The notes below the pieces were generated by a model. It did not search any database and was not told the DNA's origin. It saw nothing but the letters and a program-made list of their open reading frames with translations. A DNA stretch of 60,759 nucleotides from Planctomycetota bacterium (GTDB lineage: Bacteria; Planctomycetota; PUPC01; DSUN01), in assembly GCA_035384565.1 (NCBI GenBank), contig DAOOIT010000039.1:1-60759 (forward strand), in the 5' to 3' direction. Shown piece by piece: positions 40,904 to 51,481 of the stretch. Made by a program: the position numbers and the translations under genes. Positions within the stretch are counted from its first letter, which is position 1. Each line of letters starts with the position of its first letter.

Positions 40904-41893
40904 TCACCGCTCCTTGAGCGTTTCCTTGACGGCCATGCCAAAGTGCCGGCCGCCCTCGGCCAGGTGGGCGAGCACCTGGTCGCCGGGCTTCAACACGGCG
41001 ACGGAAAGGGCCGTGCCGTCGGGCCGCGTGAGGCGTATCGTCTCGGCGTTCTGAAGCACGAGCGAAACGACCTTGCCGCCGGCCTCGGCCTCGACACGCA
41101 GCATGGGCCGCCGCTCGACTTTGCTTCGCCCCAGGTAGGCCACCTGCGTCGCCCCGTCGTGCCGCACGAGGAGGCACGGGTCGCCGCCCTTCAGTTCGTC
41201 GAGGTACTTGGTGCGGCCCTCGGGGCAGAGCACATAGGCGTGGACGGCGCCCGCGTTCACACGGAAGGGCCGCGTGGCGACGTAGGGCGTCTCGATGGTC
41301 TCGGCGTGGACGAGGAAGAAGGCGGAACTGGCGTCGCCCACGAGCATGCCTTCGCCGGGCCGCATCTCGGTGCAGGTGTCGAGGCACACGCGGTCGCCCA
41401 TGCCCAGGGTGGCGACGCGGGTGACGGTGGCCGCGACGAGGGAGAGGCGTTCGCCATGCTCGCGGACGGCGGCGCACGTGCGCGTGATCTCGGCGGGGTC
41501 ATCGGTGACTAGCACAATGCCGTCGGCGCCCTTCTCGAGGATCTGGGTCGCCACGCGGGCGTCCTCGGCGCGGCGGACCTCGACGAAGATGCCCTCGCGC
41601 TGGGCGAGGAGGTTTTCCAACGGGATGATCGTCCAGTCGCGCATCTGGAGGATGACGGTCGCGGCGGGGCAGCGGGCGGCGCGCTCCTCGTCGCCCTTGC
41701 TGGCGATTTCGAGGCGGACCGCGTCGGATCCGAGGCGGATGTCGCCGTCGGGCGCCACGGTGGCGATGCGGCCGAGGGCCTTGGCCTGGGCCGAGCAGCC
41801 CTCGGGCAGCACCACGGCATCGGCTCCCGCCTCGAGCGCGGCGGTGACCAGCTCTTTCCGCCAGGGGTCCACCTGCACCCATACCTTCTTCAT
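40904..41893 (-). CDS. 3-dehydroquinate synthase II (archaeal type)
   Basis: 329 residues. Features of DHQS-II, the NAD-dependent enzyme that converts 2-amino-3,7-dideoxy-D-threo-hept-6-ulosonate to 3-dehydroquinate: the N-terminal KKVWVQVDPW, the central LGMGDRVCLDTCTEMRPGEG, VGDASSAFFLVHAET, and the C-terminal barrel-like end. The family is typical of methanogens and found in scattered bacteria. It is 118 bp downstream of the aldolase that makes its substrate, on the same strand. ATG 41893 has no strong SD. A separate role in an aminoaromatic-acid pathway is the alternative. Confidence 0.88.
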   Translation of the reverse strand: MKKVWVQVDPWRKELVTAALEAGADAVVLPEGCSAQAKALGRIATVAPDGDIRLGSDAVRLEIASKGDEERAARCPAATVILQMRDWTIIPLENLLAQREGIFVEVRRAEDARVATQILEKGADGIVLVTDDPAEITRTCAAVREHGERLSLVAATVTRVATLGMGDRVCLDTCTEMRPGEGMLVGDASSAFFLVHAETIETPYVATRPFRVNAGAVHAYVLCPEGRTKYLDELKGGDPCLLVRHDGATQVAYLGRSKVERRPMLRVEAEAGGKVVSLVLQNAETIRLTRPDGTALSVAVLKPGDQVLAHLAEGGRHFGMAVKETLKER

Positions 41894-42011
41894 GAATCGT
41901 CCTCGTCGTCGTCCTCGAAACGGTTTTCGGTTCTCGGGTTCTGATTCGCGTAGATTCGCGCGATTCGCGGTCTCCTACCCGTCCCGGGGCCCGCGTGCAA
42001 GTATGCACGCC

Positions 42012-42818
42012 CTACTTGGCCTTGGAGCGGTCGAGGAACTCCAGGCTCGCGGCGAGGGACTGTCGGCCGTGGACCATCATGCCGATTGCGCGGACGATGG
42101 CCTGGGGGCTGTCGTGCTGGAAGGCGTTGCGGCCAATGGACACGCCCGCCGCGCCCGCCTTCAACGCGCCCTCCACCATCGCCAGGAGTTGCTCGTCGGT
42201 GTCCATCTTCTCGCCGCCGGCGATGACGACGGGCACCGGGCAGCCGTTGACGACCTCGGCGAACGACTGCGGGTCGCCGGTGTAGACGCACTTGACGACG
42301 TCGGCGCCCAGCTCGGCGCCCACGCGGGCCGCGTGCTTGACGTGCTTGACGTCGAACTGGTTTTCGATCTTTGGCCCGCGCGTGTACATCATGGCCACGA
42401 GCGGCAGGCCCCAGCGGGTGCAATCGCGGGCCACGTCGGCCAGGTGGGCGAGCATGGCCGCGTCGGTGCTGGCGCCGAGGTTGATGTGGACTGAGACGGC
42501 GTCGGCGCCCAGGCAGAGGGCCTCCTCGACGGTGCACACGGCCACCTTGGCGTTGGGGTCGGGGCTCATCGAGGTGGAGCCGGAGAGGTGGATGATGAGG
42601 CCCACGTCCTTGCCGCTGCGGCGGTGGCCGTTGGCCACGATGCCCTTGTGGATGATGATGGCGTTGGCCCCGCCCTCCACCACCCGGTTGATCGTCTCGC
42701 GCATGCACTCCAGGCCGGCGATCGGGCCGGCCGTCACCCCGTGGTCCATCGGCACGATCACCGTGCGGTTCGAATTGCGGTCAATGATGCGCTCGAGGCG
42801 GATCTGCTTGCCAATCAT
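42012..42818 (-). CDS. 2-amino-3,7-dideoxy-D-threo-hept-6-ulosonate synthase (class I aldolase)
   Basis: 268 residues, a TIM-barrel aldolase of the FBA/DeoC group. Visible: VIVPMDHGVT at the N-terminus, KVAVCTVEEALCLGADAVSV, the Schiff-base lysine region GADVVKCVYTGDP, and the phosphate-binding end VVIAGGEKMDTDEQLL and GAAGVSIGRNAFQH. This enzyme makes the seven-carbon precursor used by DHQS-II in the archaeal shikimate route. GGAGG lies before ATG 42818. The upstream -10 is perfect (TATAAT). A longer in-frame start upstream at 43127 crosses this promoter and is rejected. Confidence 0.88.
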   Translation of the reverse strand: MIGKQIRLERIIDRNSNRTVIVPMDHGVTAGPIAGLECMRETINRVVEGGANAIIIHKGIVANGHRRSGKDVGLIIHLSGSTSMSPDPNAKVAVCTVEEALCLGADAVSVHINLGASTDAAMLAHLADVARDCTRWGLPLVAMMYTRGPKIENQFDVKHVKHAARVGAELGADVVKCVYTGDPQSFAEVVNGCPVPVVIAGGEKMDTDEQLLAMVEGALKAGAAGVSIGRNAFQHDSPQAIVRAIGMMVHGRQSLAASLEFLDRSKAK

Positions 42819-42881
42819 CGCCGAAGTCCTCCGGCCATGCCCTGGAAAGCGGGGCGCGCCGCGCCCCATGCTGGCGCCCCT

Positions 42882-42909
42882 ATTATAGCGCAGCGCCTCG
42901 GGAGGGCAA
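42882..42909 (-). promoter_or_regulatory. Sigma-70 promoter of the shikimate-route gene pair
   Basis: TTGCCC (42909-42904), 16 bp, perfect TATAAT (42887-42882) on the minus strand. Confidence 0.6.
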
Positions 42910-43049
42910 GCCGCTTCCCGGCCCCAGGGCCCACAGCCCCAAGCGGGCGGTGCAGCAATCCGCCGCCGAGGGGAATCTAGAGAGAAGAAGGAGACGGCAA
43001 GTAGGGGCCGCTCCCGTGAGCCCTGTTCACCTGGGTAGGAGTGTGTGCG

Positions 43050-44039
43050 ATGCGTAGCGTGTGGCTGGCGTTGATCGCGGTAGCCCTTGGGGCTTCGACG
43101 CTTATGGCGGGCGAAGCCGGCCAGCAAGGCGGCCGGCAGGGCGGCCGACCCGGTGGTCGGCAGGGTGGCCCGGGGGGCGGGCCCGGCGGGTTCCGCGGCG
43201 GCCCTGGCGGCTTCCCGGGAATGGGCGGCCCGCGCGAGGCCGACCTCTTCGACGTGGCCCGGCGCCTCGCGACTCTGGCCGACGACAAGAAGGCGGCCCT
43301 CGGAAACCTCGAGATCGAGTACGCCTTCGCCGAGAACGATGCGATGGCCGAGGTGCGCAGGCGCCTGAACAAGGAGTTCCTCGCCCGCATCGTCGCTCTG
43401 TTGCCCGACGAGGAGAAGCCGAAGTACGAGAAGGCCATCGCCGCCATGACCGAGCGCGACGAGGCCATCGCCGCCGCCGAGAAGGAGCTGCGCGAGGTGC
43501 TGGCCAAGGTCAAGACCAGCCAGGGCGCCGATAAGGTCGTCGCCCAGGCCGACCCCAATCAGCGCTTCTTCCGCATGCGCCCGGGCGACGTGCCGACCCG
43601 CAAGATGGACGCCCTGCGCACCTGCTTCGTCCTCACCGACGACCAGCGCAAGGAGATCGAGGTCATCCGCGACGGCAATCGCGACGCCGTGCGCGAGAAG
43701 ATGCGCGCCCAGTTCGCCAACCTGCGTGGCGCCGACGGCGGCCGGCCCGACCCCGAGCAGTTCCGCCGCATGGCGCCCCTGTTCCGCCAGGTGCGCACCG
43801 AGACGGATGACGCCGACGCCAAGATGGCCGCCAACCTGCTGACCGACGCGCAGAAGAAGGACTTCGCGACCGTCTGCGCCGCCATTGACACCTACAACAA
43901 GAAGGTCGCCGACGCCGAAGCGGCGTGCCGGGCCAAGGTCACCGAGGCCGTTGGCGCCGACAAGGCCAACGCTATCCTCGGCTACACGGCTGCCGCGGCG
44001 GCCCAGGCCGCGCCCGCGGCGAAGGGCACCGAGTTCTAA
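43050..44039 (+). CDS. Secreted glycine-rich hypothetical protein
   Basis: 329 residues from ATG 43050 (TAGGAG upstream). A signal peptide ends near GASTLMAGEA, followed by a ~40-residue Gly/Arg/Gln-rich stretch (GGRQGGRPGGRQGG), then about 260 residues of charged helices with repeated LTDDQRKEIEV-type phrases (LLTDAQKKDF). The latter resembles periplasmic Spy/LTXXQ-like chaperone-type repeats, which is a suggestion only. A strong terminator hairpin follows. Confidence 0.75.
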   Translation: MRSVWLALIAVALGASTLMAGEAGQQGGRQGGRPGGRQGGPGGGPGGFRGGPGGFPGMGGPREADLFDVARRLATLADDKKAALGNLEIEYAFAENDAMAEVRRRLNKEFLARIVALLPDEEKPKYEKAIAAMTERDEAIAAAEKELREVLAKVKTSQGADKVVAQADPNQRFFRMRPGDVPTRKMDALRTCFVLTDDQRKEIEVIRDGNRDAVREKMRAQFANLRGADGGRPDPEQFRRMAPLFRQVRTETDDADAKMAANLLTDAQKKDFATVCAAIDTYNKKVADAEAACRAKVTEAVGADKANAILGYTAAAAAQAAPAAKGTEF

Positions 44040-44066
44040 GCCCGCTCACCGTTCCCAACACACACC

Positions 44067-44097
44067 GGGGGAGGAGAGGCTTGCCCTCTCCTCCCCC
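44067..44097. terminator. Bidirectional terminator between converging genes
   Basis: A 13-bp perfect stem (GGGGGAGGAGAGG with its inverse) around a five-base loop, followed by a T-rich stretch. It lies between the secreted protein gene and the DUF255 gene, whose 3' ends face each other. Confidence 0.8.
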
Positions 44098-44115
44098 GCG
44101 TCGTTTCTCTGACAT

Positions 44116-46281
<2,166 letters not shown>

Positions 46282-46315
46282 GCGGGGCCTCCGTCCGCGG
46301 CGTCCCCCTACTGCG

Positions 46316-46344
46316 CTTCTAGCACACCCCGCGCGGCGAGTCAA
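46316..46344 (-). promoter_or_regulatory. Sigma-70 promoter of the DUF255 gene
   Basis: TTGACT (46344-46339), 17 bp, TAGAAG (46321-46316). Confidence 0.5.
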
Positions 46345-46365
46345 GCCCTCCTGGTCGCGTCCGGC

Positions 46366-46393
46366 TTGACACGGCCCACGGCCCGCCTACAAT
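46366..46393 (+). promoter_or_regulatory. Sigma-70 promoter of the zinc-ribbon/TPR gene
   Basis: Perfect TTGACA (46366-46371), 16 bp, TACAAT (46388-46393), diverging from the DUF255 promoter. Confidence 0.7.
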
Positions 46394-46438
46394 TGTGGGT
46401 ATGGGGCGATCACCAGATTTCTAACAGGAGGCGGGTGA

Positions 46439-47914
46439 ATGAGCGTACCCCGAACCTGCGGTCGCTGCGGCGCGGCGCTGAAGGGCGAGGAACGGTTCTG
46501 CACGCAGTGCGGCGCCGCCGTGGCGCAGGCAGGGCCAGCGGCCCCGCCGCCCCCCAGCGTGCCCGGCAGCCCCCCTCCCCCGCCCGCGCAGGCTCCCACG
46601 CCGCCGCCGCCCGTGGCAGCAGTGCCGCCGCCCAAGCCGCCTCAGGCCCCTGTGCCGCCCCCCGTGGCGCCGCGTCCCGCGGCGGCCCCTCCGCCGCCCG
46701 AGCCGCCCTTGGCCGCAACCGTGGAGGTGCGCCGCCCGCCCGCCGCGCCTCGGCCCACGCCGCCCGCGCCCTCGGCCCCGCCCGCGGCACTGAGGCCCGC
46801 ACCGCCCCCCTCCGCTGCCGCCCTGCCCCCCCGACAGCCGGAGGCGCCCGTGCCGCCGCCCGCAGCCCCGCGCCCGCCGGCTTCCGCGCCCGGGCGTCGG
46901 GCGGGACACGGCAAGTGGATCGCCCTCGCCGCCGTGCTGCTCGTGGGCGGCGGCATCGGCGCGGCCCTCGCGCTCAAGCCCCTGAGCTGGTGGCGCGAGA
47001 AGCTCTCCTCGCTCGGCAGGTCATCGGGGCGGGCCAGCGCCACCCAGGTCAGCCCGGCCGAGGCCCTCAAGGAGCGAATGGAGGAGGAGCCCGGCGAGCC
47101 GCCTGTTCGGGTGACCGGGCGTCCGCCGATCGTCGTCGAGGTCCCGCCGCCAAAGAGGGATGAACCGGCGCCCGCGGTCAAAGAGCCGACCAAGTCCGTG
47201 GACCCCCCGGTGGTGGTCGAGCCGCCTAAGAAGGAACCGACCCATGCGGTGGAGCCTCCGCTCGTTGTCGAACCGCCGAAGAAGGAGGAGCCAGCGCCCG
47301 CGGTCAAGGAGCCCACCAAGTCCGTCGAGCCTCCCATCGTTGTCGAACCGCCGAAGAAGGAGGAGCCCGAGCCTGCGGTCAAGGAACCCACCAAGTCCGT
47401 AGAGCCGCCGACTGTGGTCGAACCTCCGAAGAGAGAGGAGCCGACCCCCGCGGCCAAGGAACCAACGAAGGTGGTCGAGCCTCCCTTCGTTGTCGAGCCG
47501 CCAAAGAAGGAGGAACCCGCGCCGGCTGCCAAGGAAGGGCCGAAGGAGCCCGAGCCGCTCGCCCGCGATGAAGCCACGCTGGCGGTGCAGGCCGAAGCGG
47601 CGCGCGAACAGAAGCAGTGGGAACGGATGGCCGCCGCCTACATGCGGGCCATCGAGCGCAACCCCGCCAACGCCTCCTACTGGAACGGGCTGGGCGTGGC
47701 CCTCACGGGCCAGCGCAAGTTCGCCGACGCCGTCGAGGCCACGCGGCGCGCCGTGGAGCTCGACCAGACGAAGGGCCCGTACCTGGCCGACTGGGCGGCC
47801 GCCCTGCTGGGCCTGGGCCGCCGCGCCGAGGCCCTCGCCGCGGCCAACGCGGCCATCGCACTCGGCTGCCGCGAGCACCCTGTCTACAAAGACCTCGGCC
47901 TCAAGCCGCAATGA
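46439..47914 (+). CDS. Zinc-ribbon, proline-rich, TPR membrane protein
   Basis: 491 residues. An N-terminal double-CxxC zinc ribbon (CGRCGAAL, CTQCGAA) is followed by about 120 Pro/Ala-rich residues and one membrane helix (WIALAAVLLVGGGIGAALAL). Then come about eight near-identical repeats of roughly 20 residues (VEPPKKEEPAPAVKEPTK), and two TPR repeats at the C-terminus (QWERMAAAYMRAIERNPANA). The repeats suggest a rigid spacer placing the TPR away from the membrane. Function unknown. The gene is followed by the glycyl radical enzyme gene 13 bases after its stop, so both may be co-transcribed. Confidence 0.8.
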   Translation: MSVPRTCGRCGAALKGEERFCTQCGAAVAQAGPAAPPPPSVPGSPPPPPAQAPTPPPPVAAVPPPKPPQAPVPPPVAPRPAAAPPPPEPPLAATVEVRRPPAAPRPTPPAPSAPPAALRPAPPPSAAALPPRQPEAPVPPPAAPRPPASAPGRRAGHGKWIALAAVLLVGGGIGAALALKPLSWWREKLSSLGRSSGRASATQVSPAEALKERMEEEPGEPPVRVTGRPPIVVEVPPPKRDEPAPAVKEPTKSVDPPVVVEPPKKEPTHAVEPPLVVEPPKKEEPAPAVKEPTKSVEPPIVVEPPKKEEPEPAVKEPTKSVEPPTVVEPPKREEPTPAAKEPTKVVEPPFVVEPPKKEEPAPAAKEGPKEPEPLARDEATLAVQAEAAREQKQWERMAAAYMRAIERNPANASYWNGLGVALTGQRKFADAVEATRRAVELDQTKGPYLADWAAALLGLGRRAEALAAANAAIALGCREHPVYKDLGLKPQ

Positions 47915-47927
47915 GGAGCCTGCGACC

Positions 47928-50288
47928 GTGACAGAGCGGACGGAACGCCTCAGACAAGCGAGCCTCGCGGCGAAGCCCTGCATCAGCGCCGAGCGCGCGG
48001 TGCTGATGACGGACTTCTATCAAGCCCACGAGGGCAAGCTCTCGCCCCCCAGGATGCGGGCGATGGCGTTCCACTTCCTGTGCGAGCACAAGACGATCTG
48101 GATCGGGCCCGACGAGCTGATCGTGGGCGAACGCGGCCCGCGGCCCAAGGCCGTGCCCACCTTCCCCGAACTCACCTGCCACAGCCTCGACGACCTGCGC
48201 GTTCTCCACTCGCGGCCCAAGACCAGCTATGCCGTGCCCGAGGAATGCCGCCGGGTCTACGAGGAGCGCATCATCCCCTACTGGCGCGGGCGGAGCATGC
48301 GCGACCGCATCTTCGCCGCTGTAAGCCTCGAATGGAAAGAAGCTTACGACGCTGGCCTGTTCACCGAGTTCATGGAGCAGCGCGCCCCGGGTCACACGGT
48401 GCTCGACGACAAGGTCTACCGCAAAGGCATGCTCGACTTCAAGCGCGAGATCGCGCAGGCCATCGCGGCGCTCGACCCCATCGGCGACCCCGACGCCTAC
48501 GCCAAGCGCGAGCAGCTCGCGGCCATGGACATCGCTTGCGACGCCGTGATCCTCTTCGCCGAGCGTCACGCCGCACTCGCCCGCGAAATGGCCGCCCGAG
48601 AGGCCGACCCAGCCCGCAAGGCCGACCTCGAACGCATCGCCGCCGTCTGCACCCGCGTGCCAGCCCACGCGCCCAGCGACTTCCACGAGGCGCTGCAAAT
48701 GTATTGGTGGTGCCACCTTGCGGTGATCACGGAACTGAACGGCTGGGACTCCTTTTCGCCCGGACACCTGGACCAGCACCTTCTGCCCTTCTACCGCCGC
48801 GGCCTGGCCGACGGCTCGCTTACCCCCGCCGCCGCCCGCGAACTGCTCGAGGCGTTCTTCGTCAAGTTCAACAACCACCCAGCTCCGCCGAAGGTGGGCG
48901 TAACCGCCGAAGAATCAGGCACTTACACTGACTTCGCCAACATCAACCTCGGCGGCGTCGCGCCCGATGGCTCGGACGGCTCGAACGAGCTCTCGCACAT
49001 GCTCCTCGATATCGTGGACGAAATGCACCTCCTCCAGCCCAGCACGAACCTCCAGGTCTCAGTCAAGACGCCCGACGAGCTGCTCAAGCACGCCCTGCGC
49101 GTCATCCGCAAGGGCTACGGCTTCCCCTCCCTCTTCAACGTCGAAGCCGTTGTGGCCGAACAACTTAGAATGGGCAAGAGCCTCGAGGACGCACGCGCCG
49201 GCGGCTGTTCGGGCTGCGTCGAGACCGGCGCCTTCGGCAAGGAAGCCTACATCCTCACAGGCTACTTCAACCTCCCGAAAATCCTGGAGTTAGCACTCCA
49301 TAACGGCCTCGACCCACGCACAGGCAAACAGCTCGGCCCGCAGACCGGCCCCCCTGAGTCGCTCGCCACCTTCGATGCTCTCTTCGCCGCCTTCGCCACG
49401 CAAGTCAAGCATTTTCTGGAGGTTAAGCTACGCGGCAACGCCCTCATCGAACAGCTCTACGCCCGCACCATGCCCGCCCCCTTCCTCTCGGTGATCACCG
49501 ACGACTGCATCCGCAAGGGCCGCGACTACAACGCCGGCGGTGCCCGCTATAACAACTCCTACGTGCAATTCGTTGGCATTGGCTCACTTACGGACTCGCT
49601 TGCCGCCCTCAAGCAACTCGTCTACGATGAGGCAGCCATCGCCCTGCCCGACCTCCTCGCCGTCCTCCGAGCCAACTTCGCCGGCCACGAGCCCCTCCGC
49701 CATCGCCTGCTCAACCGCACACACAAGTACGGCAACGACGACCCGGAGGCCGACGCGCTCACCGTGCGCGCCTTCGACCTCCTCGTCGCCCTCCTCGACG
49801 GCCGGCCCAACACCAAGGGCGGCTGCTACCGCGTCGAGATGCTGCCCACCACCAGCCACGTCTACTTCGGCTCCGTCACCGGCGCCACGCCCGACGGCCG
49901 CCTCGCCGGCCAGCCCCTCTCGGAGGGCATCAGCCCCGTCCAGGGAGCCGACCGCAAGGGCCCCACCGCCGTCATCAGGTCGGCCGCCCGCATGGACCAC
50001 CTCAGGACCGGCGGCGCGCTCCTCAACATGAAGTTCACCCCCAGCCTCGTCGGCGACGAGGCGGGCATCGAGAGCCTCGCGCGCCTCGTGCGCACCTACT
50101 TCGCCCTGGGCGGCCATCACGTGCAGTTCAACATCGTCACGGCGGCCACCCTCCGCAAGGCCCAGAGCCACCCCGAGGCGTTCCGCGACCTCATCGTCCG
50201 CGTCGCCGGCTACAGCGACTACTTCACCGATCTCGCCCGCGACCTCCAGGACGAGATCATCGCCCGCACCGAGCACACGCGCTTCTGA
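47928..50288 (+). CDS. Glycyl radical enzyme (pyruvate formate-lyase family, HypD-like)
   Basis: 786 residues from GTG 47928 (GAGGAG upstream); a longer in-frame start at 47490 crosses the preceding gene and is rejected. The N-terminal PFL domain includes IWIGPDELIVGERG. The active-site loop is GGCSGCVETGAF with the thiyl cysteine. The C-terminus holds the glycyl radical loop VRVAGYSDYF. GKEAYILTGYFNLPKILEL resembles hydroxyproline-dehydratase-type members, so a dehydratase or C-C/C-N lyase is likely. Such enzymes work only in the absence of oxygen and need a radical-SAM activase, which is not in this window. Substrate not assigned. Confidence 0.88.
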   Translation: MTERTERLRQASLAAKPCISAERAVLMTDFYQAHEGKLSPPRMRAMAFHFLCEHKTIWIGPDELIVGERGPRPKAVPTFPELTCHSLDDLRVLHSRPKTSYAVPEECRRVYEERIIPYWRGRSMRDRIFAAVSLEWKEAYDAGLFTEFMEQRAPGHTVLDDKVYRKGMLDFKREIAQAIAALDPIGDPDAYAKREQLAAMDIACDAVILFAERHAALAREMAAREADPARKADLERIAAVCTRVPAHAPSDFHEALQMYWWCHLAVITELNGWDSFSPGHLDQHLLPFYRRGLADGSLTPAAARELLEAFFVKFNNHPAPPKVGVTAEESGTYTDFANINLGGVAPDGSDGSNELSHMLLDIVDEMHLLQPSTNLQVSVKTPDELLKHALRVIRKGYGFPSLFNVEAVVAEQLRMGKSLEDARAGGCSGCVETGAFGKEAYILTGYFNLPKILELALHNGLDPRTGKQLGPQTGPPESLATFDALFAAFATQVKHFLEVKLRGNALIEQLYARTMPAPFLSVITDDCIRKGRDYNAGGARYNNSYVQFVGIGSLTDSLAALKQLVYDEAAIALPDLLAVLRANFAGHEPLRHRLLNRTHKYGNDDPEADALTVRAFDLLVALLDGRPNTKGGCYRVEMLPTTSHVYFGSVTGATPDGRLAGQPLSEGISPVQGADRKGPTAVIRSAARMDHLRTGGALLNMKFTPSLVGDEAGIESLARLVRTYFALGGHHVQFNIVTAATLRKAQSHPEAFRDLIVRVAGYSDYFTDLARDLQDEIIARTEHTRF

Positions 50289-50359
50289 CCGCGGCCCTGC
50301 CTGTCGCCGACCGGCGAGCATTGCCTGGGAAGAAAATCGGCGCAAGAGCGGCTCGGGCC

Positions 50360-50388
50360 TTGACATCCGTTCCCACGGCGCGTATCAT
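50360..50388 (+). promoter_or_regulatory. Sigma-70 promoter of the RTX-like gene
   Basis: Perfect TTGACA (50360-50365), 17 bp, TATCAT (50383-50388); ATG follows at 50468. Confidence 0.75.
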
Positions 50389-50467
50389 TCAAGGGCGCGA
50401 GGGCGGTCCTCGCCCCGTCGGGGGGCGCGGTGGTACGTGTGCGGGTTCCCTTCGTGGAGACTGGAAG

Positions 50468-51376
50468 ATGAGCGTGCGGATACTGGTGCTGTCGCTCGTG
50501 ACGGTCGCGTTGATCCCGCTGTCTCTCGCCAGCGGCGGCACCTTCACCCAGAAGGGCACCGATGACGCTGACGCCCTGAACGTCGTGGGCGGCGTCCTCG
50601 CCGAGTCGGTGAAGCAGACCGGCCGCATGGGCAACGATACCCTGGACGCCGACATGGGCGGCGGCGACGACACCATCGAGCAGGACGGCGGCATGGGCGA
50701 CGATGCCCTGAACGCCATCGGCGGCGACGGCAACGACCGGATCACCCAGAACGGCGGCTTCGGCGGCGACACGCTGAACGCCGACGGCGGCGACGGCAAC
50801 GACATCATCTCGCAGAAGGGCGGCGACGGCAGCAACTCGTATTCCGACTTCCTGAAGGGCGGCCCAGGCCACGACACCTTCACCGCCGACGGCGGCAACG
50901 GAAACAACGTGATCACCCAGTCCGGCGGCTATGGCAACGACATCATCACCGCCACGACGGGGACGGGGAACGACACCATCAACCAGTCGGGCGGCCCCGA
51001 CAACGACACGCTCGACGCCGACGCCGGCGACGGCAACAACCGCATCTACCAGAGTGGCGGCAGCGGCGACGACACCATCACCTGCATCGGCGGCGCCGGG
51101 ACCGACACGGTGGACATCCTGGGCGGCGGCGGGCGCGACGACATCACCTACACCTGCACGGCCGGCCCGGACGTGGTCTACATTGACGGCGGCGGTGGCT
51201 GGGATGAACTGGCCATCTACGCCAACTTCGCAAACCTCACGGTGCGCGACAGGAAGGGCAACCTGATCTTCCAGCGCGGCGTGGGCGGCACCACCATCCG
51301 CCTGCGGCGGGTGCCCGCCTTCACCGTCTACGACGACGACGGCGTCACCCCCCTCTACGCGGGCGGCGTGAACTGA
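50468..51376 (+). CDS. Secreted RTX-like calcium-binding repeat protein
   Basis: 302 residues from ATG 50468 with a signal peptide (LSLVTVALIPLSLASGG). The middle is a run of about ten repeats near GGxGNDxI/L (GNDTLDADMGGGDDT, GDGNDRITQNGGFGGDT), resembling RTX/hemolysin-type calcium-binding repeats but with longer spacing and alternating GDDxx / GNDxx. A C-terminal beta segment ends the protein. RTX repeats fold on calcium outside the cell. A Sec signal rather than a C-terminal type I signal suggests export differs from classical RTX proteins. Confidence 0.85.
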   Translation: MSVRILVLSLVTVALIPLSLASGGTFTQKGTDDADALNVVGGVLAESVKQTGRMGNDTLDADMGGGDDTIEQDGGMGDDALNAIGGDGNDRITQNGGFGGDTLNADGGDGNDIISQKGGDGSNSYSDFLKGGPGHDTFTADGGNGNNVITQSGGYGNDIITATTGTGNDTINQSGGPDNDTLDADAGDGNNRIYQSGGSGDDTITCIGGAGTDTVDILGGGGRDDITYTCTAGPDVVYIDGGGGWDELAIYANFANLTVRDRKGNLIFQRGVGGTTIRLRRVPAFTVYDDDGVTPLYAGGVN

Positions 51377-51406
51377 GCCGCGCGGCACAACCAGAGCTTA
51401 GCACAA

Positions 51407-51441
51407 CGGCCCTCGCCGACCCTCACGGACTGCGAGGGCCG
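51407..51441. terminator. Hairpin between converging genes
   Basis: CGGCCCTCGC (51407-51416) pairs perfectly with GCGAGGGCCG (51432-51441). It lies between the RTX-like gene and the HzsA-like gene. Confidence 0.65.
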
Positions 51442-51481
51442 CTGCATGCCAGGGTGGCAAGGGGGGGCGGCCTCGGTCGGC

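Noticed and set aside
38256..41054. 932-codon plus-strand frame.
   Set aside because: Antisense to the glycosidase gene; it begins inside the 140-bp repeat.
47490..47927. Extended N-terminus of the glycyl radical enzyme.
   Set aside because: It overlaps the TPR gene; the GTG at 47928 has a good ribosome binding site and gives the family length.
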